A stretch of 64,000 bases of DNA from Diphasiastrum complanatum (GCA_029204225.1 CM055096.1:2925676-2989675), one strand, 5' to 3'; counted from the first letter of the stretch, positions 1-11,749 are shown. Notes: generated by a model from the letters alone, not told the origin. Program-made: numbers and translations.

Positions 1-590
1 ACATCAATGCTAGTCAAAAAAAATAAACCAATCCAGCATTAGGACAGTGCACACTAGGCTTGATCATGTACGTATGACCCCAATATCAAAATGATATTCC
101 CCATAATGGTAGCAGTACTCTATCAAGTCAACATGCATATTGTTTTTCTATCAAAGGGCTTAAGTAATGCTTCTAGGTAAGAAGAATAGGAGACCCAGTC
201 AATGAATTTAAAACATTTCTTGGAAAAGTTAACAGTACTTAGATTTGGTTGTTCATTTTCAAATCCTATCAAAATTCATCCAAGTTGTGTTCCTTTTTTT
301 TTTTTTAACGGAGTAAATCTAGATGAGATAGAAAAAGGAAGACATCATACACAAGGTATATTGTGAGGTGACGTGGGATGGATAGAATGGATGTCGTGGG
401 ATGGATAGAATTGGTGTGATTATTGTGGGATGGATAGATCTATGTGTGGTGACATCATGGAATGAATAGAATTCGTAGAAGAATCTTTGTGAGTTGTTGT
501 GATGAATAGAATCCAAAAAAATTATAAATATGTGTATGATAAGTACACGTACTAAACAGTTAAAATATACCTCCAAAACCATGTTGTACT
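1..590. other. Left flank of the first retrotransposon, no gene recognised
   Basis: AT-rich sequence outside the left LTR. The only open frame here (about 319-582, minus) is low-complexity and overlaps a short-period repeat, so I do not read it as a gene. A T-rich run lies near 293-306. The five bases before the LTR (gtact) do not match the five after the right LTR (cggac). Confidence 0.5.
373..472 (+). repeat. Degenerate GTGGGATGGATAGAAT minisatellite
   Basis: The 16-bp word GTGGGATGGATAGAAT occurs exactly at 373 and 396. It is nearly intact at 425, and a decayed form (CATGGAATGAATAGAAT) lies near 456. Spacing is irregular at 23-30 bp. It lies just outside the first LTR element. Confidence 0.7.
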
Positions 591-1404
591 TGTCGCAAAA
601 CGATGGTCGTGAGCGTAGGGGAGGCTCAATTGCTCAGAGCGTAGGCGTGTAGGAACGAAAACGCAACAATTAGCAGTAGAAAATTCAAGTAGAAGAATTC
701 ATATAGTCTGCACAAATGAACGACGCAGTAGTGAGACAAAAATTGCACTCTGATAAATTATCAACAGTGAGTACAATAGCTTGAAGTAATAACTTCAGCT
801 TGCTGAGCGTGATAATGCTGGCTACAGATAACTTTGATTGAAAAGAAATTCCAAAAATTAACACTTACATAGCTTGATTTAGCTAATATAAAGATTTTAA
901 AGAGAGAAAATATCTTACAAGCCTTTAAGGCTATTTATGCCAGTCTTTGCATATGTACAAAAGTTGGTAACCGCCAACTGCCTTTGGGATATTTGTTTGT
1001 CCAACTGTTTTTAGGGTTACTCATAAGTTGGCGAAGTCGGTCAGCCAAAAATGTGGAGAAAAACGGAAAAAGTCCGATAAGGCGAAGGTGCCTTAAAAAT
1101 AATTTCTAAGGTATTCTGGCCACTTGGCTAGTGTGTTGTATTTTTTCCTAAGGAGCGAAAAAGCCGAAGGTGCCTTAACAATGATTTCTAAGGTATTCTG
1201 GCCACTTGGCCAATGTGTCGTATTTTTTACTAAGGAGCGAAAAAGACGAAAAAGACGAAGGTGCTTTAAAATGATTTCTAAGGCATAGAAAATCTCAAAG
1301 GGGGAAACAATGCGAAGGCCTAAAAATATGTTGTCAGCCTTCGGTTTTTCAGAATGCTCATTACTTGAACGATTTGTTTAAGACTGAGCATGAGAAATCT
1401 AACA
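591..1404 (-). repeat. 3' LTR of element A
   Basis: It begins TGTCGCAAAACG at 591 and ends AATCTAACA at 1404 on the plus strand. It matches 5326-6148 along its length. The coding-strand start is TGTTAGATTTC, directly after a purine tract. Confidence 0.92.
1078..1300 (-). repeat. Tandem 82-91 bp repeats inside the LTR
   Basis: The motif GAAGGTGCYTTAAMAATGATTTCTAAGG recurs near 1084, 1166 and 1257, separated by a CCACTTGGCCAATGTGTCG-type stretch. The other LTR carries the same array, so it predates insertion. Such arrays in U3 are common in plant LTRs and may carry enhancer-like sites; that role is inferred. Confidence 0.8.
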
Positions 1405-1414
1405 CTCTTCCTTA
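1405..1414 (-). promoter_or_regulatory. Polypurine tract of element A
   Basis: On the coding strand, AAGGAAGAG directly precedes the TGTTAGA start of the 3' LTR. It is the expected primer site for plus-strand DNA synthesis. Confidence 0.8.
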
Positions 1415-1423
1415 ATGTGGATC

Positions 1424-3080
1424 CTAAAAAACTTTGATCTTCATATTTAACATATCGTTAAATCTGAGATGTTGCTCTTTTGATAGAGCCTTTGTGAAGT
1501 AATCTGCTGCCATGTAATTTGTTCTACAAGAAATCAATACTACTTCCTTACTGTGCACTTTCTCTCTAAGATAGTGGTACTTGATTTCTATATGTTTGCT
1601 TCGAGAGTGAAATCTCGGATTGAGAGATAGCGCTATTGTGCTTTGATTGTCACAATAGATTGTTGTAGGAAGTGGTTGTGCAAGATTGAGGTCTGCAAGC
1701 AGTTGCCTAAGCCAGATCGCCTCTTTGATTGCATTTGTGGCAGCTATGTATTTGGATTCTGTTGATGATAATGCAACTGAGGTCTGCTTCCGGCTGTTCC
1801 ATGAGATTGGGCCTTGTTTGTATAAAAATACAAACCCAAAAGTTGATTTTCTGGTGTCGACATCTCCTGCCCAATCTGCATCTGTGTAGGCTTCAAGGAT
1901 ATTGGCAGTTTGGCTGCCTCCATAGCAGATGCTGAGAGTTGTTGTTGCTTGAATGTACTTCATGACCTTTGTTAGCGCTTTCGAATGAGCTATGCTTGGA
2001 TTTGACAGGAACTGGTTGAGTGTACTGATCGAATATGCAAGGTTTGGTCGCGTGCAGGTCATTTCGTACATCACTGAGCCGATGATGGATTGAAGCGGGT
2101 AGCGCTTTATCTCCTCCTTTTCTACCTCAGTTTGAGGAGACTGTTCCTTTGATAGCTTTAGTCCAGGGTCGAGTGGAAAGAGACTGGCTTTGTAGTTGGC
2201 CATTCCATACCTTTTCAGCACGTTGTTGAGATATCGTTGCTGACTGATGAAGATTAGTCTGCTGGGTTGATCTCGTTGAATTTGGATTCCGAGACAATAG
2301 TGGGATGGACCCATGTCAGTCATCTTGTATTCTTGGGCCAACATGCATTTTGTATCCTTCATTAGATTCAGATTATTACTAAATAAGAGTGTATCATCTA
2401 CGTAGAGAGTGATGATGATGAAGTATTCTGATACATATTTGAAGTAAACATTCGAGTCTGCTAAGTTTGGAATAAAACCATTCTCTATCAGAAATGCATT
2501 GATCTTCTGGAACCAGAATTTGGGTAACTGTTTCAGCCCATAGAGCGCCTTGTGAATCCTGCATACAAGGTGTTGTTACTTGCCGTTGAGTTCGTATCCC
2601 TCTGGCTGTGTCATATAGATTTTCTCTTTGATGGTTCCATTGAGAAAAGCGGTCTGGACATCCATTTGATGAACTTCGAGATCTGATACTGCTGCAAAGG
2701 AGAGGAGTAGGTGGATTGAAGCATGTTTGATGACTGGGTTGAAGGTTTCTGAATAATTCAGATCTGGAATCTGGAAAAAGCCTTTGGCGACTAGCCTGGC
2801 CTTGTAACGATTTGGCCTTCCTTCAGCGTCGTACTTTGCCTTGAATATCCATTTGAATGGAATTGGTTTCCGATCCTTTGGTAGCTCAGTGAGTGTGCAT
2901 GTTTGATTCTCCATAAGAGAATTGAATTCGGTGTCCATTGCTACTTTCCACTGGTCAGCATCAGGAGTAGACATCGCCTCATCAACTGTGTTTGGTTTCC
3001 TGCACAAAGTAACAGGCCAGATCATCCATAAATCTGGATGGAGGCTGTCTGGACTTGTTTGACCTTATGGGTTGAACTTT
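1424..3080 (-). pseudogene. Element A reverse transcriptase and RNase H
   Basis: Copia RT followed by RNase H, read from about 3080 down to 1424. RT begins near a PNTVDEAM-type linker and continues through WIFKAKYD, the KARLVAKGF motif and DVQTAFLNG. The catalytic Y-V-D-D lies at 2393-2404. RNase H follows, with TDADWAGD, SSTESKYIA, CDNQSTIALS and HSRSKHIEIKYHY, ending in ADYFTKALS. A stop codon at 2576-2578 splits an otherwise open frame just after YELNGK. Downstream the frame stays open to the natural end. Apart from that stop the catalytic motifs look preserved, but no intact polyprotein can be read from this copy. Confidence 0.9.
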
Positions 3081-3099
3081 GGTCCTCTGATGTGGGTTG

Positions 3100-4270
3100 A
3101 CTCATTGAGATTCTGATTTAGTGTCCGAGTCAGCGGCGAGATTCTGCAGTTGAATCTCTAGATCAGAATTGACTGGTTGTTCGATCTGTAAGTCAAAATT
3201 ATCAGCAGCTTTGTGATTTTTGGAATAGCCGATGAAAATCATTTTCTTGCTCTTGTCATCTAGTTTTCTTCTTAGATCCTCAGGGATTTAAGCAAAAGTG
3301 ATGCATCCAAACACTCGAATATGTTTGAGTGATGGTTTTGATCCTGTCCACGCCTCATAAGGTGTTTTGCCATTTAGGGCTTTGGTGATGGATCGATTCT
3401 GTAAGTACTCAGCTATAGTAACAGCTTCTGTCCAGAACTTCTTTGGAAGAGAGGCATGGGCCATCATGCTCTTGGCACTTTCGATGAGTGTCCGGTTCTT
3501 CCGCTCAGCTACACCATTGGACTGAGGTGAGTAGCTAGTTGTGTATTGTTGAAGTATCATGTTGGCCTTACAAAACTCCTTGAAGTTTGTGGAGATGTAC
3601 TCTCCCCCTCCATCTGTGCGTAGAGTCTTGATCTTCCTCTGGGTCTGGTTTTCTACAGACGCCTTAACTACATGAAGAACTTGAATGCTTCGGATTTGTT
3701 CTTCATAAAGTAGGTAGCAGTTCTTCGAGAGAAGTCGTCAATGAAGGTTAGGAAATAGAGAGCTCCCCCTATGGAAGCAATCTTCATCGAGCCACAAATG
3801 TTGCTATGGACAAGGTCAAGCAAGCCCTTGGATGTATGAACTGAGTTTGAACTGAAGGACTTCTAGCATGCTTGTTGATAATACAACTTTCACATGGAAA
3901 AGTTGGCTTGCTGACTGAAGGCAGGTCTTGCACTAGAATCTGAGCTAACATACTATTGTAGTTAAGATGGCCTAGTATGAAATGCCACAACATATCAGTT
4001 GATTCAGAAGTGGCTGTGTGAAGAGCTTGACAGTTAGAAGTAGGCTAGAACCTTCTGAGACTTGTCAAGAATTGTGCAGCCTTCTGTATCAAATTTGACC
4101 CCAACCCTCATTGTTCCTTCACCTTCGATTGAATGTGATGAGTTGTCTCCAAGTTGCACAACTCGAGAGTGGGTGAATGGCTTGTAATCTTTGAACCAGT
4201 CGCGATGGTGAGTGATGTGTTGTGTAGCTTCGGAGTCTAGATACCAGGAATTGATATCCTGTTGTTCTCC
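3100..4270 (-). pseudogene. Element A protease, GAG-pre-integrase and integrase
   Basis: The aspartic-protease box appears near 4221-4247 as WYLDSEATQH, with Glu where copia proteases have Gly (D-S/T-G-A). The GAG-pre-integrase zinc-binding region follows (LWHFILGHLN, CESCIINKHARSP; about 3850-4000). The integrase core is broken by frameshifts between about 3560 and 3800, and its end is readable as SYSPQSNGVAERKNRTLIE and FGCITFA (3288-3560). The order is normal for copia. The altered protease motif and frameshifts make function unlikely. Confidence 0.88.
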
Positions 4271-4284
4271 AACTTTGGTCATGA

Positions 4285-5182
4285 AAGCTACGTCATCTTC
4301 TTCTTCTTCTTGTTGATTTGAGTGACTGGTTGTAGCACTATGTGCTTGTTGTTGGAACTGCTTCTTCTTTTTGTTGTTGTACTTCAAAGTTTGGCAATCC
4401 TTGATTTTGTGACCAGTCCTCTTACAATATCTGCAGAAAAGTTTCTGCACAGGTTGGAATGATGAAGAGCTTGAATTCGATCCTGAATCGAAATTTGGTC
4501 CAGACTGCATGTTGTTCTTTTTGTCAATAGAACCTGACTTTGTAGATCTCTTGGATCTAAACTTCTGATTTTTTGTATACAGAGCTTGAGAATCCAATCT
4601 TGAGCCTGAGGAGGATGCTGATCTTCTGATCTCCTCTTGTAGGAGCAACGAGATTACTCTTGATAGAGTGAGGTGCTCCTGGGTAGAAATTGTCATTACC
4701 CAATTTTTGTAGGCTTCAGGTAGACTCGATAATAGAGTCATTATTGCATTGACGAAATCTTCTATGACTGAAAGCCTGTTGCAGTCATCTGCTCCATAAG
4801 ATTTTTGAAAGTGACGAGTGGCTTGAAACACTATCTGCTTCAGACATTCTGAGCTTGAAGAATCTTTTCCTTAGATGGAACTTGGATGTAACATCTCTAA
4901 TGTCGTAGAGAGTTGTTAGGATGTCCCATGCATCCTCAGTTGTCTAAGCAGTACGTATGTGGCTGATCTGAGTGTCCTTGATGTTGAGGGTGATCATGGC
5001 AAATGTTTTGCCATCTTTTAATCTCCACTTGGTGATGACTGCTGCATCACCTTCTGGTTTGAGTTCTGTGCCATCAACGATGTTCCACAGTTCTTTGGCT
5101 AGAATTATAACCTTCATCTCCAGAGATGGTATTTATCTCCATCGAGTTTGTCAATGAGAGATGAACTGGATGACGGATCCAT
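4285..5182 (-). pseudogene. Element A gag nucleocapsid
   Basis: The likely start is the ATG at 5180-5182, followed by MDPSSSSSLIDKLDGDKY, a typical copia gag opening. A frameshift separates this from the downstream part (4831 to about 4285). A CCHC zinc knuckle (CRYCKRTGHKIKDC, C-X2-C-X4-H-X4-C) lies at about 4393-4436. A lysine- and serine-rich linker precedes it and an acidic EEEEDD stretch follows. Copia gag packages element RNA in cytoplasmic particles; this copy is broken. Confidence 0.85.
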
Positions 5183-5310
5183 TCTGGTTGGACTAGATTG
5201 TTGGTAGAAACAACGATTGTCTGAATACTGTTGGTTGTGCGTTTGCTTGAAAGTCATCTTGATAGAAACAAGAATGATAATCCACAGTAGAAATGCAGAT
5301 TACTAAAATG

Positions 5311-5325
5311 CCTGCTCTGATACCA
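5311..5325 (-). promoter_or_regulatory. Primer-binding site of element A
   Basis: On the coding strand TGGTATCAGAGCAGG follows the 5' LTR terminal CA with no gap. It complements the 3' end of initiator tRNA-Met, the usual copia primer. Confidence 0.93.
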
Positions 5326-6148
5326 TGTCGCAAAACGGTGGTTGTGAGTGCAGTGGAGGCTCGGTTGCTCAGAGCGTAGGCGTGTAGGAACAGAAACGCA
5401 ACTATTAGCAGCAAAAATATTCAAGTAGAAGAATTCATACAGTTTGCACAAATGAACGACGCAGTAGTGAGACAAAAATTGCACTCTGATAAATTATTAA
5501 CAGTGAGTACAATAGCTTGGAGTAATAACTTCAGCTTGTTGAGCGTGATAACGCTGGCTATAGATAACTTTGATTGAAAAAGAAATTTAAAAAATAAACA
5601 CTTACATTGCTTGATTAAGCTAATATAGAGATTTACAAGAGAGGAAATATCTTACAAGCCTTTAAGGCTATTTATGCCAATCTTTGCATATGTACAAAAG
5701 TTGGTAATTGCCAACTGCCTTTGGGATATTTGTTTGTCCAGCTGTTTTTAGGGTTACTCATAAGTTGGCGAAGTCGGTCAGCCAAAAAAAAAAAATGTGG
5801 GGAAAAACGGAAAAAGGCCGAAAAGGCGAAGGTGCCTTAAAAATGATTTCTAAGGTATTCTGGCCACTTGGCCAATGTGTCGCATTTTTCGCTAAGGAGC
5901 GAAAAAGCCGAAGGTGTCTTAACAATGATTTCTAAGGTATTGTGGCCACTTGGCCAATGTGTCGCATTCTTTGCTAAGGAGCAAAAAAGACAAAAAAGGC
6001 TAAGGTGCCTTGAAATGATTTCTAAGACATAGAAAATCTCAAAGGGGGAAAAAATGTGAAGGCCTAAAAATATGTTGTCAGCCTTTGGTTTTTCAGGATG
6101 CTCATTACTTGAACGATTTGTTTAAGGCTGAGCATAAGAAATCTAACA
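5326..6148 (-). repeat. 5' LTR of element A
   Basis: It begins TGTCGCAAAACG at 5326 and ends ATCTAACA at 6148 on the plus strand. It carries the same internal repeat array as the other LTR, near 5828, 5910 and 6002. The PBS lies directly on its inner side, which fixes it as the 5' LTR of a minus-strand element. Confidence 0.92.
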
Positions 6149-6953
6149 CGGACTCCTCAACGTGCTTTCCAAACTTGCACAGATGTTGCGCCACTGTTTG
6201 TCTAAAGTTCTCGAATTTTCAATCTTTTGCATTGTTTCCACTCAATTTATCTTTTCATATCGTACATTTTTTATACTAATTTTCCTTTGCTACTAATTTT
6301 ATTTTGATACTCACAAGGTAATTTACATGTGTATAAATACACTCTTAAGTTTTAAACAAATAAATATATAGTACCTTCCATTTAAGTCGAGGCTAGGCAC
6401 CAAAAGTTGATGACGATGATGTTCCACTGAGTCTTTGACCAAGCACTTGTGCTCTTTTTTGTGATTTCATTTCGTTAAGATATTGCATCTTCTTTAACTT
6501 TTTACTATCTCGTGGAGGCGTCATGCTTTAAACAATTGTAGGAAAAAAAAACACAAAAGTTATAATCAACACACAATGTTGCAAGAACAAATGTTAAGTA
6601 CATAATATTTCTTGTAATTTAAATAAAAATACTTGTTTGGAAGCATTTCCTTCCACATGCAAGATTGCAATGGCATGACAATATGACCAAGGTTTTGTAT
6701 ATTTTTCACATATAGTTTCTGGCATCGGAGGAGAGCATCAGCATTGTTGATGATACGTAATGGATACTTTATGCATATTATGTCCATTTTTAGACAAATT
6801 AAAAAGCAAAAAAAATATGTGTTTTTTTCAAAGGCATATTTTGCACTTTTTATTTTCTGCCAGTCCGTGTCAGTCCGTACGGCGTCTGTACAATTGCCAC
6901 GTGGTGCATTTGTAGTGGTCAATCAAAGTCAAACTGCCTATTATGCTGCTTCG
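6149..6953. other. Low-copy AT-rich stretch, no gene recognised
   Basis: No coding domain, tRNA or LTR terminus was recognised. The segment 6684-6731 (from GACCAAGGTTTTG to CTGGCATCGGAGG) recurs in diverged form at 8271-8332, so it is a short dispersed repeat. Confidence 0.4.
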
Positions 6954-7110
6954 TGATGTACTTGTGAAAAAATTCTAGGTCTCCATTATGCAATGGAAGG
7001 AGCATCATAAAATTTTCATGATGTACTTGTGAAAAATTTCTAGGTATCCATTATGCAATGGAAGGAGCATCATAAAATTTTATGTACTTTATGTGCAATG
7101 GAAGGAGCCG
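6954..7110 (+). repeat. 65-bp tandem duplication with a partial third copy
   Basis: A unit starting TGATGTACTTGTGAAAAA and ending GGAGCATCATAAAATTTT begins at 6954 and again at 7019, nearly identical. The tail (TATGTGCAATGGAAGGAGC) appears a third time near 7090-7110. Confidence 0.85.
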
Positions 7111-7119
7111 ATAAAGGTC

Positions 7120-8840
7120 AATTTTTTATGGGAAATATATGCTCATGAGAACAGAACGATTGTGTATAGGATTATACGTTTTGAATTTATACCTTTTGCG
7201 CTCTTTTATAGCAATAGAGTGGAAGAAGCTGTCTTGTGAATCATGAATATCTCTAACATGGCTAAAGAAGATGAATACCATATGAGAGAGCTTTCTTTTT
7301 TGGATAGAGAAATAGAAATGGAGAATGTGCGAAGAGATTGATCTGACCGATGAGATTGGAATGGAGGAAAGAATAATGGTGGACAAAGGTGTGATAGAAG
7401 ACTATGAACCGATTGAAACTAGGGATGAGAGTCGAAAAGGTAAACATGGGTGAGCATTGTGAAGGATCAACGAAACAAGGGCAATCGTTGCATGCAGAAT
7501 TAGGAATGGGCACGTACAACCAACTGTGCAGAAGGGTTTGATGGGATGCTGAGGAGATTGTTCAAGAATTTTTGAGCAGCGTCCAGTTCGATTCTACGCC
7601 TAAGCAAATTGGTCAACCCCACCCGAGGAGAATCTTCCTCAGAAAAGGAAGCTTGGAATAGGGAGCTGAAGGTGGAGGTGTGACAAGAAGAGCCTAGAGA
7701 CTAGAGGGTATAAAAGACGAAGACATGGTTGAAAGGACCAGGCTGGGGACACTTACGATTGGCGCATTTCAGCTGAGAGTACGTGAGTCGTATTGGGATC
7801 TGAGCAATAGGTAAAAATCACAGCCACAGCCACAATTCTCAAGTTCAGTATTTAGGATAGGAGATGAGATGACAGTGAGGACTGGCAAGGTTATCAGGCG
7901 GAGTGCATAAAAAGGAGGCAATGCGGTAGACAATGGAGAGTGGACCCTGGAGAACCAAGAACAATTCCGCTGTTTACTCTCTATAGAGAATTAGCAGGTG
8001 AAGGGCAGGGGATCAAGCCTTTACTTGATGAGGCTTTTGAGCCTTGCATCATGTGCATATGTTTTCGAATGTGTAGACAACAGTATAACGGCCAATAGAT
8101 AAAACTGTGTGATGTAACCTCTCGAGAGGCATTTTGGGACGTATGAGAATCTGCTAAGCAAAAAGATAGCGTTTTGCTATCAATCTTCAAAGTTCATTAT
8201 GAATAGGTACTTTGATCATTTGTGGTTTATTTGCATGTGCAACACGGAAAGTTACAATGACATCACAACACGAGCAAGGTTTCGTATGTTTTTTACATAT
8301 AAGTTGAGCTTGTTCACGTCTGGCATCGGAGGGAGTGTATGTAATTATGAACAGAAACCTGACGATAATCAGATTATACACAACGGTGGTATCTGTGACT
8401 ATTAGGCATACATAGTGGTCCTTTTTTAATCACATTGTACCGAGGTTTTCTTTGTTTTAGGACATGTTCATTGGGCTTCAGCAGTGTGTGATGTAGCAGT
8501 GTTATGCAAGACGAAAATTCATTGGAAGGCTTTCTACAGTGGTTTTCTTCTCCATAAGAAGCTGAGAAGAGCAGCCATTGACATAATTGCCAAATCGTAT
8601 GATTCATTTTTTTCAACTTGTTGAGGCCCCGTCCCATCTGCAGACAAATACACGATCATGAGGCCGTTAATAAACTTGACATTTAAACAGTCCTGGCACA
8701 CACAGAAACGCGCACAGAGCGCATAACTTCTTATCAATTTTTCAGGAAGTGCACTCCACATCGACTATCAAGTAGTATTCTTGTGTGTCGTGCACTCCTC
8801 CGAGCTATGTTCAATTCAGCAAGACACTCTAATGAATTAT
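7120..8840. other. Non-repetitive DNA with a possible decayed plus-strand coding trace
   Basis: From about 7258 an ATG opens a short plus-strand frame (MAKEDEYHMRELSFLDREIE) that stops after 27 codons. Other plus-strand frames to about 7990 read as acidic or charged stretches (EEIDLTDEIGMEERIMVDKG; IGQPHPRRIFLRKGSLE) between stops. I recognise no family. It could be a decayed host gene or transposon, or chance. Confidence 0.25.
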
Positions 8841-8931
8841 GATTCATGAAACGCATAGGACTTCTAGAATGCTGCTCAACCAGCCAAAGCGTTGACATAT
8901 ATGAAGACACAAGCGAGCGAGGAAGTCATAT

Positions 8932-9770
8932 CTACCTTTCGTCTCCTCTGCTACGCTTGAATGGTGGAAGACGCCCCCGTCGACGTTCCTCTTGCTCCTA
9001 AAATCAACATTAAGCAAAATATTTCCAGTCAAAGTAATGCTTAGGAATTTCTTGTATATTATATATGTATATATAGTTTGTCCGTGTTATATAATTGAGG
9101 TTGAAACTATAGGATTACGTACTTTATCTTCTTCTTCTTTTTGAGCTTGAGCACGTTCTGCAGCGGCACGTTCTAGTTCAAGTGCTAGAGCCGCACGACG
9201 TTCTTCAGCATCTTGTTCTTCCTTGCGTGCTTGAGCAACTGCTGCAGCCGAACGTTCTTGATCGAAACGTTCCTGAGCGTTACGTCGTAGAGCCGCTCGT
9301 TGTTGTTGGTGTCTATGAGCAAGTTCTGCAGCAGCAAGCTGTTGAGCGGCAAGTCTTTGTTGATGAGTTTCTGTAAGTGCAGCTCGCCTGTCGTCGTATT
9401 TATGAACAACTCGTACTACAGCGGCAAGCTCTTCATCAACTTCTTCTTCTTGGTGTGCTTTAGCAAGTGCAGCTCTTTCTTGTTGGTGTTTTTGAGCAAG
9501 TTCAGCTACTTCTTGTTGGTGTTGTTGAGCAAGTTCAGCTTCTTCTACTTGGTGTTCTTTAGTAACCCGTTTTGCAGTGATAAACGCTTGTGAAAATAAC
9601 TCTCCATGGAAAGCATTATCGAGATTAGTTCGTTCAACCTGGCACTCCTTAACAAGCTTTGCAGTCATAGCCTCTTGAGCAGCCACTTCTTGTTGTTGTG
9701 CTTCAGCAAGTGCTGCAGCCTCACGTTGCAGGACGCGTATAAAAGCTGAATTCCTCCTGATCCTCACCAT
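8932..9770 (-). CDS. Two-exon gene for an Ala/Gln/Glu-rich coiled-coil protein
   Basis: Function unknown. Exon 1 runs from ATG at 9768-9770 to 9123. The intron is 8998-9122 (125 nt; GTACGT at the donor, TTGATTTTAG at the acceptor, and a CTTAAT branch-point candidate 13-18 nt from the acceptor). Exon 2 is 8932-8997 with TAG at 8932-8934. Phase is 0 on both sides and the product is 237 residues. The ATG context (GAAATGG) has purine at -3 and G at +4; an in-frame GTG lies upstream but is not a likely plant start. Residues 30-216 are almost all A, Q, E, R, K, L and H with recurring AELAQ-HQQE-type units, so a long coiled coil is expected. Exon 2 adds a basic tail (EERRRGRLPPFKRSRGDER) resembling a nuclear localisation signal. 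Intron read-through would add only 11 codons. No transposon motif is present. The coiled coil is seen; nuclear location is inferred. Confidence 0.6.
8998..9122 (-). other. Predicted spliceosomal intron of the coiled-coil gene
   Basis: 125 nt, AT-rich, GT-AG. Removing it joins the exon 1 end EEEDK in frame to exon 2 EQEERRRGR, continuing the same charged composition. The donor is preceded by AAA rather than CAG, so it is weaker than consensus. Confidence 0.6.
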
Positions 9771-9914
9771 TTCAACAACTACCACATAAACGCAATCAAA
9801 GGAATGAATGGTCGATTATGACAGAGCCAAGTACAGATTATAGTACATAAATTAGTAGAAGCATTTGCGATCCTGCTGTTTTTTTACAAAAAGAATAGAT
9901 CATAGCCTGTGGAT

Positions 9915-9940
9915 GAGGAGGAGGAGGAGGAGGAGGAGGA
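9915..9940 (+). repeat. (GAG)n microsatellite upstream of the coiled-coil gene
   Basis: A GAG run of about 26 bases, which is (CTC)n on the gene's strand, about 145-170 bases before its ATG. Pyrimidine tracts are common near plant transcription starts; a promoter role is inferred only. Confidence 0.7.
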
Positions 9941-11740
9941 CCACGACGAGAGGAGGCGTCAAAAGTCGCGACCATGGTATATTTTATATTAGGTATAACA
10001 CCCTCCAAGAAAAAGAGTCGCGACTATTCAAATTTCATCCCCTTGTTTGCTTTCTTTTTCAAGCTAAGGGCAGGGCAGGGTGATGAAGGGTTACGGGGGG
10101 GATTCATTCCAATTTCCACCATAGGCCAAAATAATCACTTCTGATCCCATAACCAAATATATAGTGAGAGATATGTATATATAGTGAGAGATATGTATGA
10201 ATTTTTGGCAGTTTTTTGTGGTGCATGCAGGCATGTGTGCAGGTAGAGGCACACAGACGTGTTTGTGTCTAACATGAAAGCATTGGTGAAGGGATGACCT
10301 CCCGAATAGGATAGATTTGAATGAGATTTTATCTTATCCTTAGGCAAATTAGAATTCATCACGTGGTTGACATGTGGCGAGTTCTGAATGGCACCGAGCT
10401 TGATGTGTGGCAAATTTTGAATGGTGTTCGCCTAAAACCTTAGAGGGCACTATCAAACCCCATCCACAAAAAAAAAAATTAAGACTTTTGCCACGCGATG
10501 CGTGGCAAGGGCGTTATTATTTTGAAGCATGTTAACCACGTGCATGAAACAAACTACGCTACCAAGAAACAAAGCACGCATCACAAGGGGGAGAAAATTC
10601 CCTCCAAATTTTCATATGTAAAGGAGTACACAACTCCTAAAGCCCATGCTCAATATTTGTGATCAAAGTTTTATATGAATAGAACCTCTAGTCTTTTAGA
10701 TTTCGTTGATCATGTTGTCACATTCATTTGCATTGCACCTGCTCGATTACTTGTGAGTTTTCTTGAGAATGACTTTCAAGAGCTTTGTGAGGAAGTTTTA
10801 GCAATGTGGGCTCTTTAATACAACTTTTTATTGATGAATATGTCTTTTTCTTGTAGGTGTTGATAGCTTCTTGCAGAGTTCAGGTCTATTGTTATTCTAT
10901 TCCCTCGTGGATCAATATTGTTGTAGGTAATATAGTTGATGTTTGCAGCTTCTTGGTTGAGTACAATGTTCCCTCCAAAATTAAAAGTGATAATTTTACC
11001 TTTTTACTTTGTCGGATTGCGATATGAGATTCGAGCCATAGAGAGTCCTCTAAATTTTCAAAGACAAGCAAGCTCACATATTTTACTTTTTCTTGGTATT
11101 GGTACATACAAACAATTTCTAATGTGGCATATCGTTATCATGCAAGAATCTGCATTTTTGGTAAGAGAACTTGTCTATTCTCGCGTGATTCCAATATGTA
11201 CGAATATTTGATGATGTGGATATTTCCATCACACGAGAATCTACATTTTGGTAGCATAACTTGTCTCTACTAGCTAGTAACGTTATTGTTATTCTCCTTA
11301 GATCAATGAATGATGATGTTGTGGATAATGTGGTTGATGTTTTGCAAATTCTTGCAGGCTGGTCATGTACGTAGATCAATGGTTGTTGTTGTTGAAGATT
11401 GTTGTGCATTATCTTTTTGTAAAAGAAGTTCTATTTTAATTTGTTGCAAATGTCTATATTAGCGTGAAAGACAAGGCTAAACCTTGTACAAGTTCAAATT
11501 CTCTTATCTTAAATTGTTAAAAACAAAAAACTTGAAGCTAGATCTGAATTTATGCTTTTTTCAAATTTGAAAATGCAAATTATATAAGAATTGCATTATG
11601 AAATGAAAATGCAAGCTCTAGAGTTTTGATATGCAAAATATGAACACTCCATCATATTCTATGCAAAGAGTAGATCAATTTTGCTTTTTACCTCATCTCT
11701 GTTGAATTTCACACTTTTGGGAGTGCCCTAAAGTGTGATT
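9941..11740. other. Intergenic DNA, no gene recognised
   Basis: The open frames are short and unconvincing. A diverged repeat pair of about 55 bp lies at 11126-11181 and 11219-11272 (TGCAAGAATCTGCATTTTTGGTA versus ACGAGAATCTACATTTTGGTAG). Words of the form TTGCAGGT and GTAGGTRTTGAT recur, giving an intron-like look, but I could not chain exons. Confidence 0.35.
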
Positions 11741-11749
11741 ATGATCCCC

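Larger units (their letters stand above)
591..6148 (-). mobile_element. Copia element A, full length with two LTRs
   Basis: A Ty1/copia-type retrotransposon read on the minus strand. The 5' LTR is at 5326-6148, the tRNA-Met PBS at 5311-5325, then gag, protease, integrase, RT and RNase H, the polypurine tract and the 3' LTR at 591-1404. The order gag-PR-IN-RT-RNase H is diagnostic of copia. LTRs begin TG and end CA. By eye the LTRs differ at about 20 of the first 260 positions, mostly C/T transitions, so the insertion is not recent. No matching target-site duplication was found. The frame has several breaks and the element is probably inactive. Confidence 0.93.

Noticed and set aside
373-472. 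CRISPR-like array
   Set aside because: Spacing is irregular, units decay, no cas genes are present and the setting is a plant genome. It is a minisatellite. The same reasoning applies to 34608-34810 and the LTR arrays at 1078-1300.
319-582. Minus-strand gene of 87 codons
   Set aside because: Its sequence is dominated by the GTGGGATGGATAGAAT repeat and an AT-rich stretch, with no domain or splice context.
591-6148. Target-site duplication for element A
   Set aside because: The flanks gtact and cggac do not match. A one-base shift gives ggact with one mismatch, which is too weak to claim.
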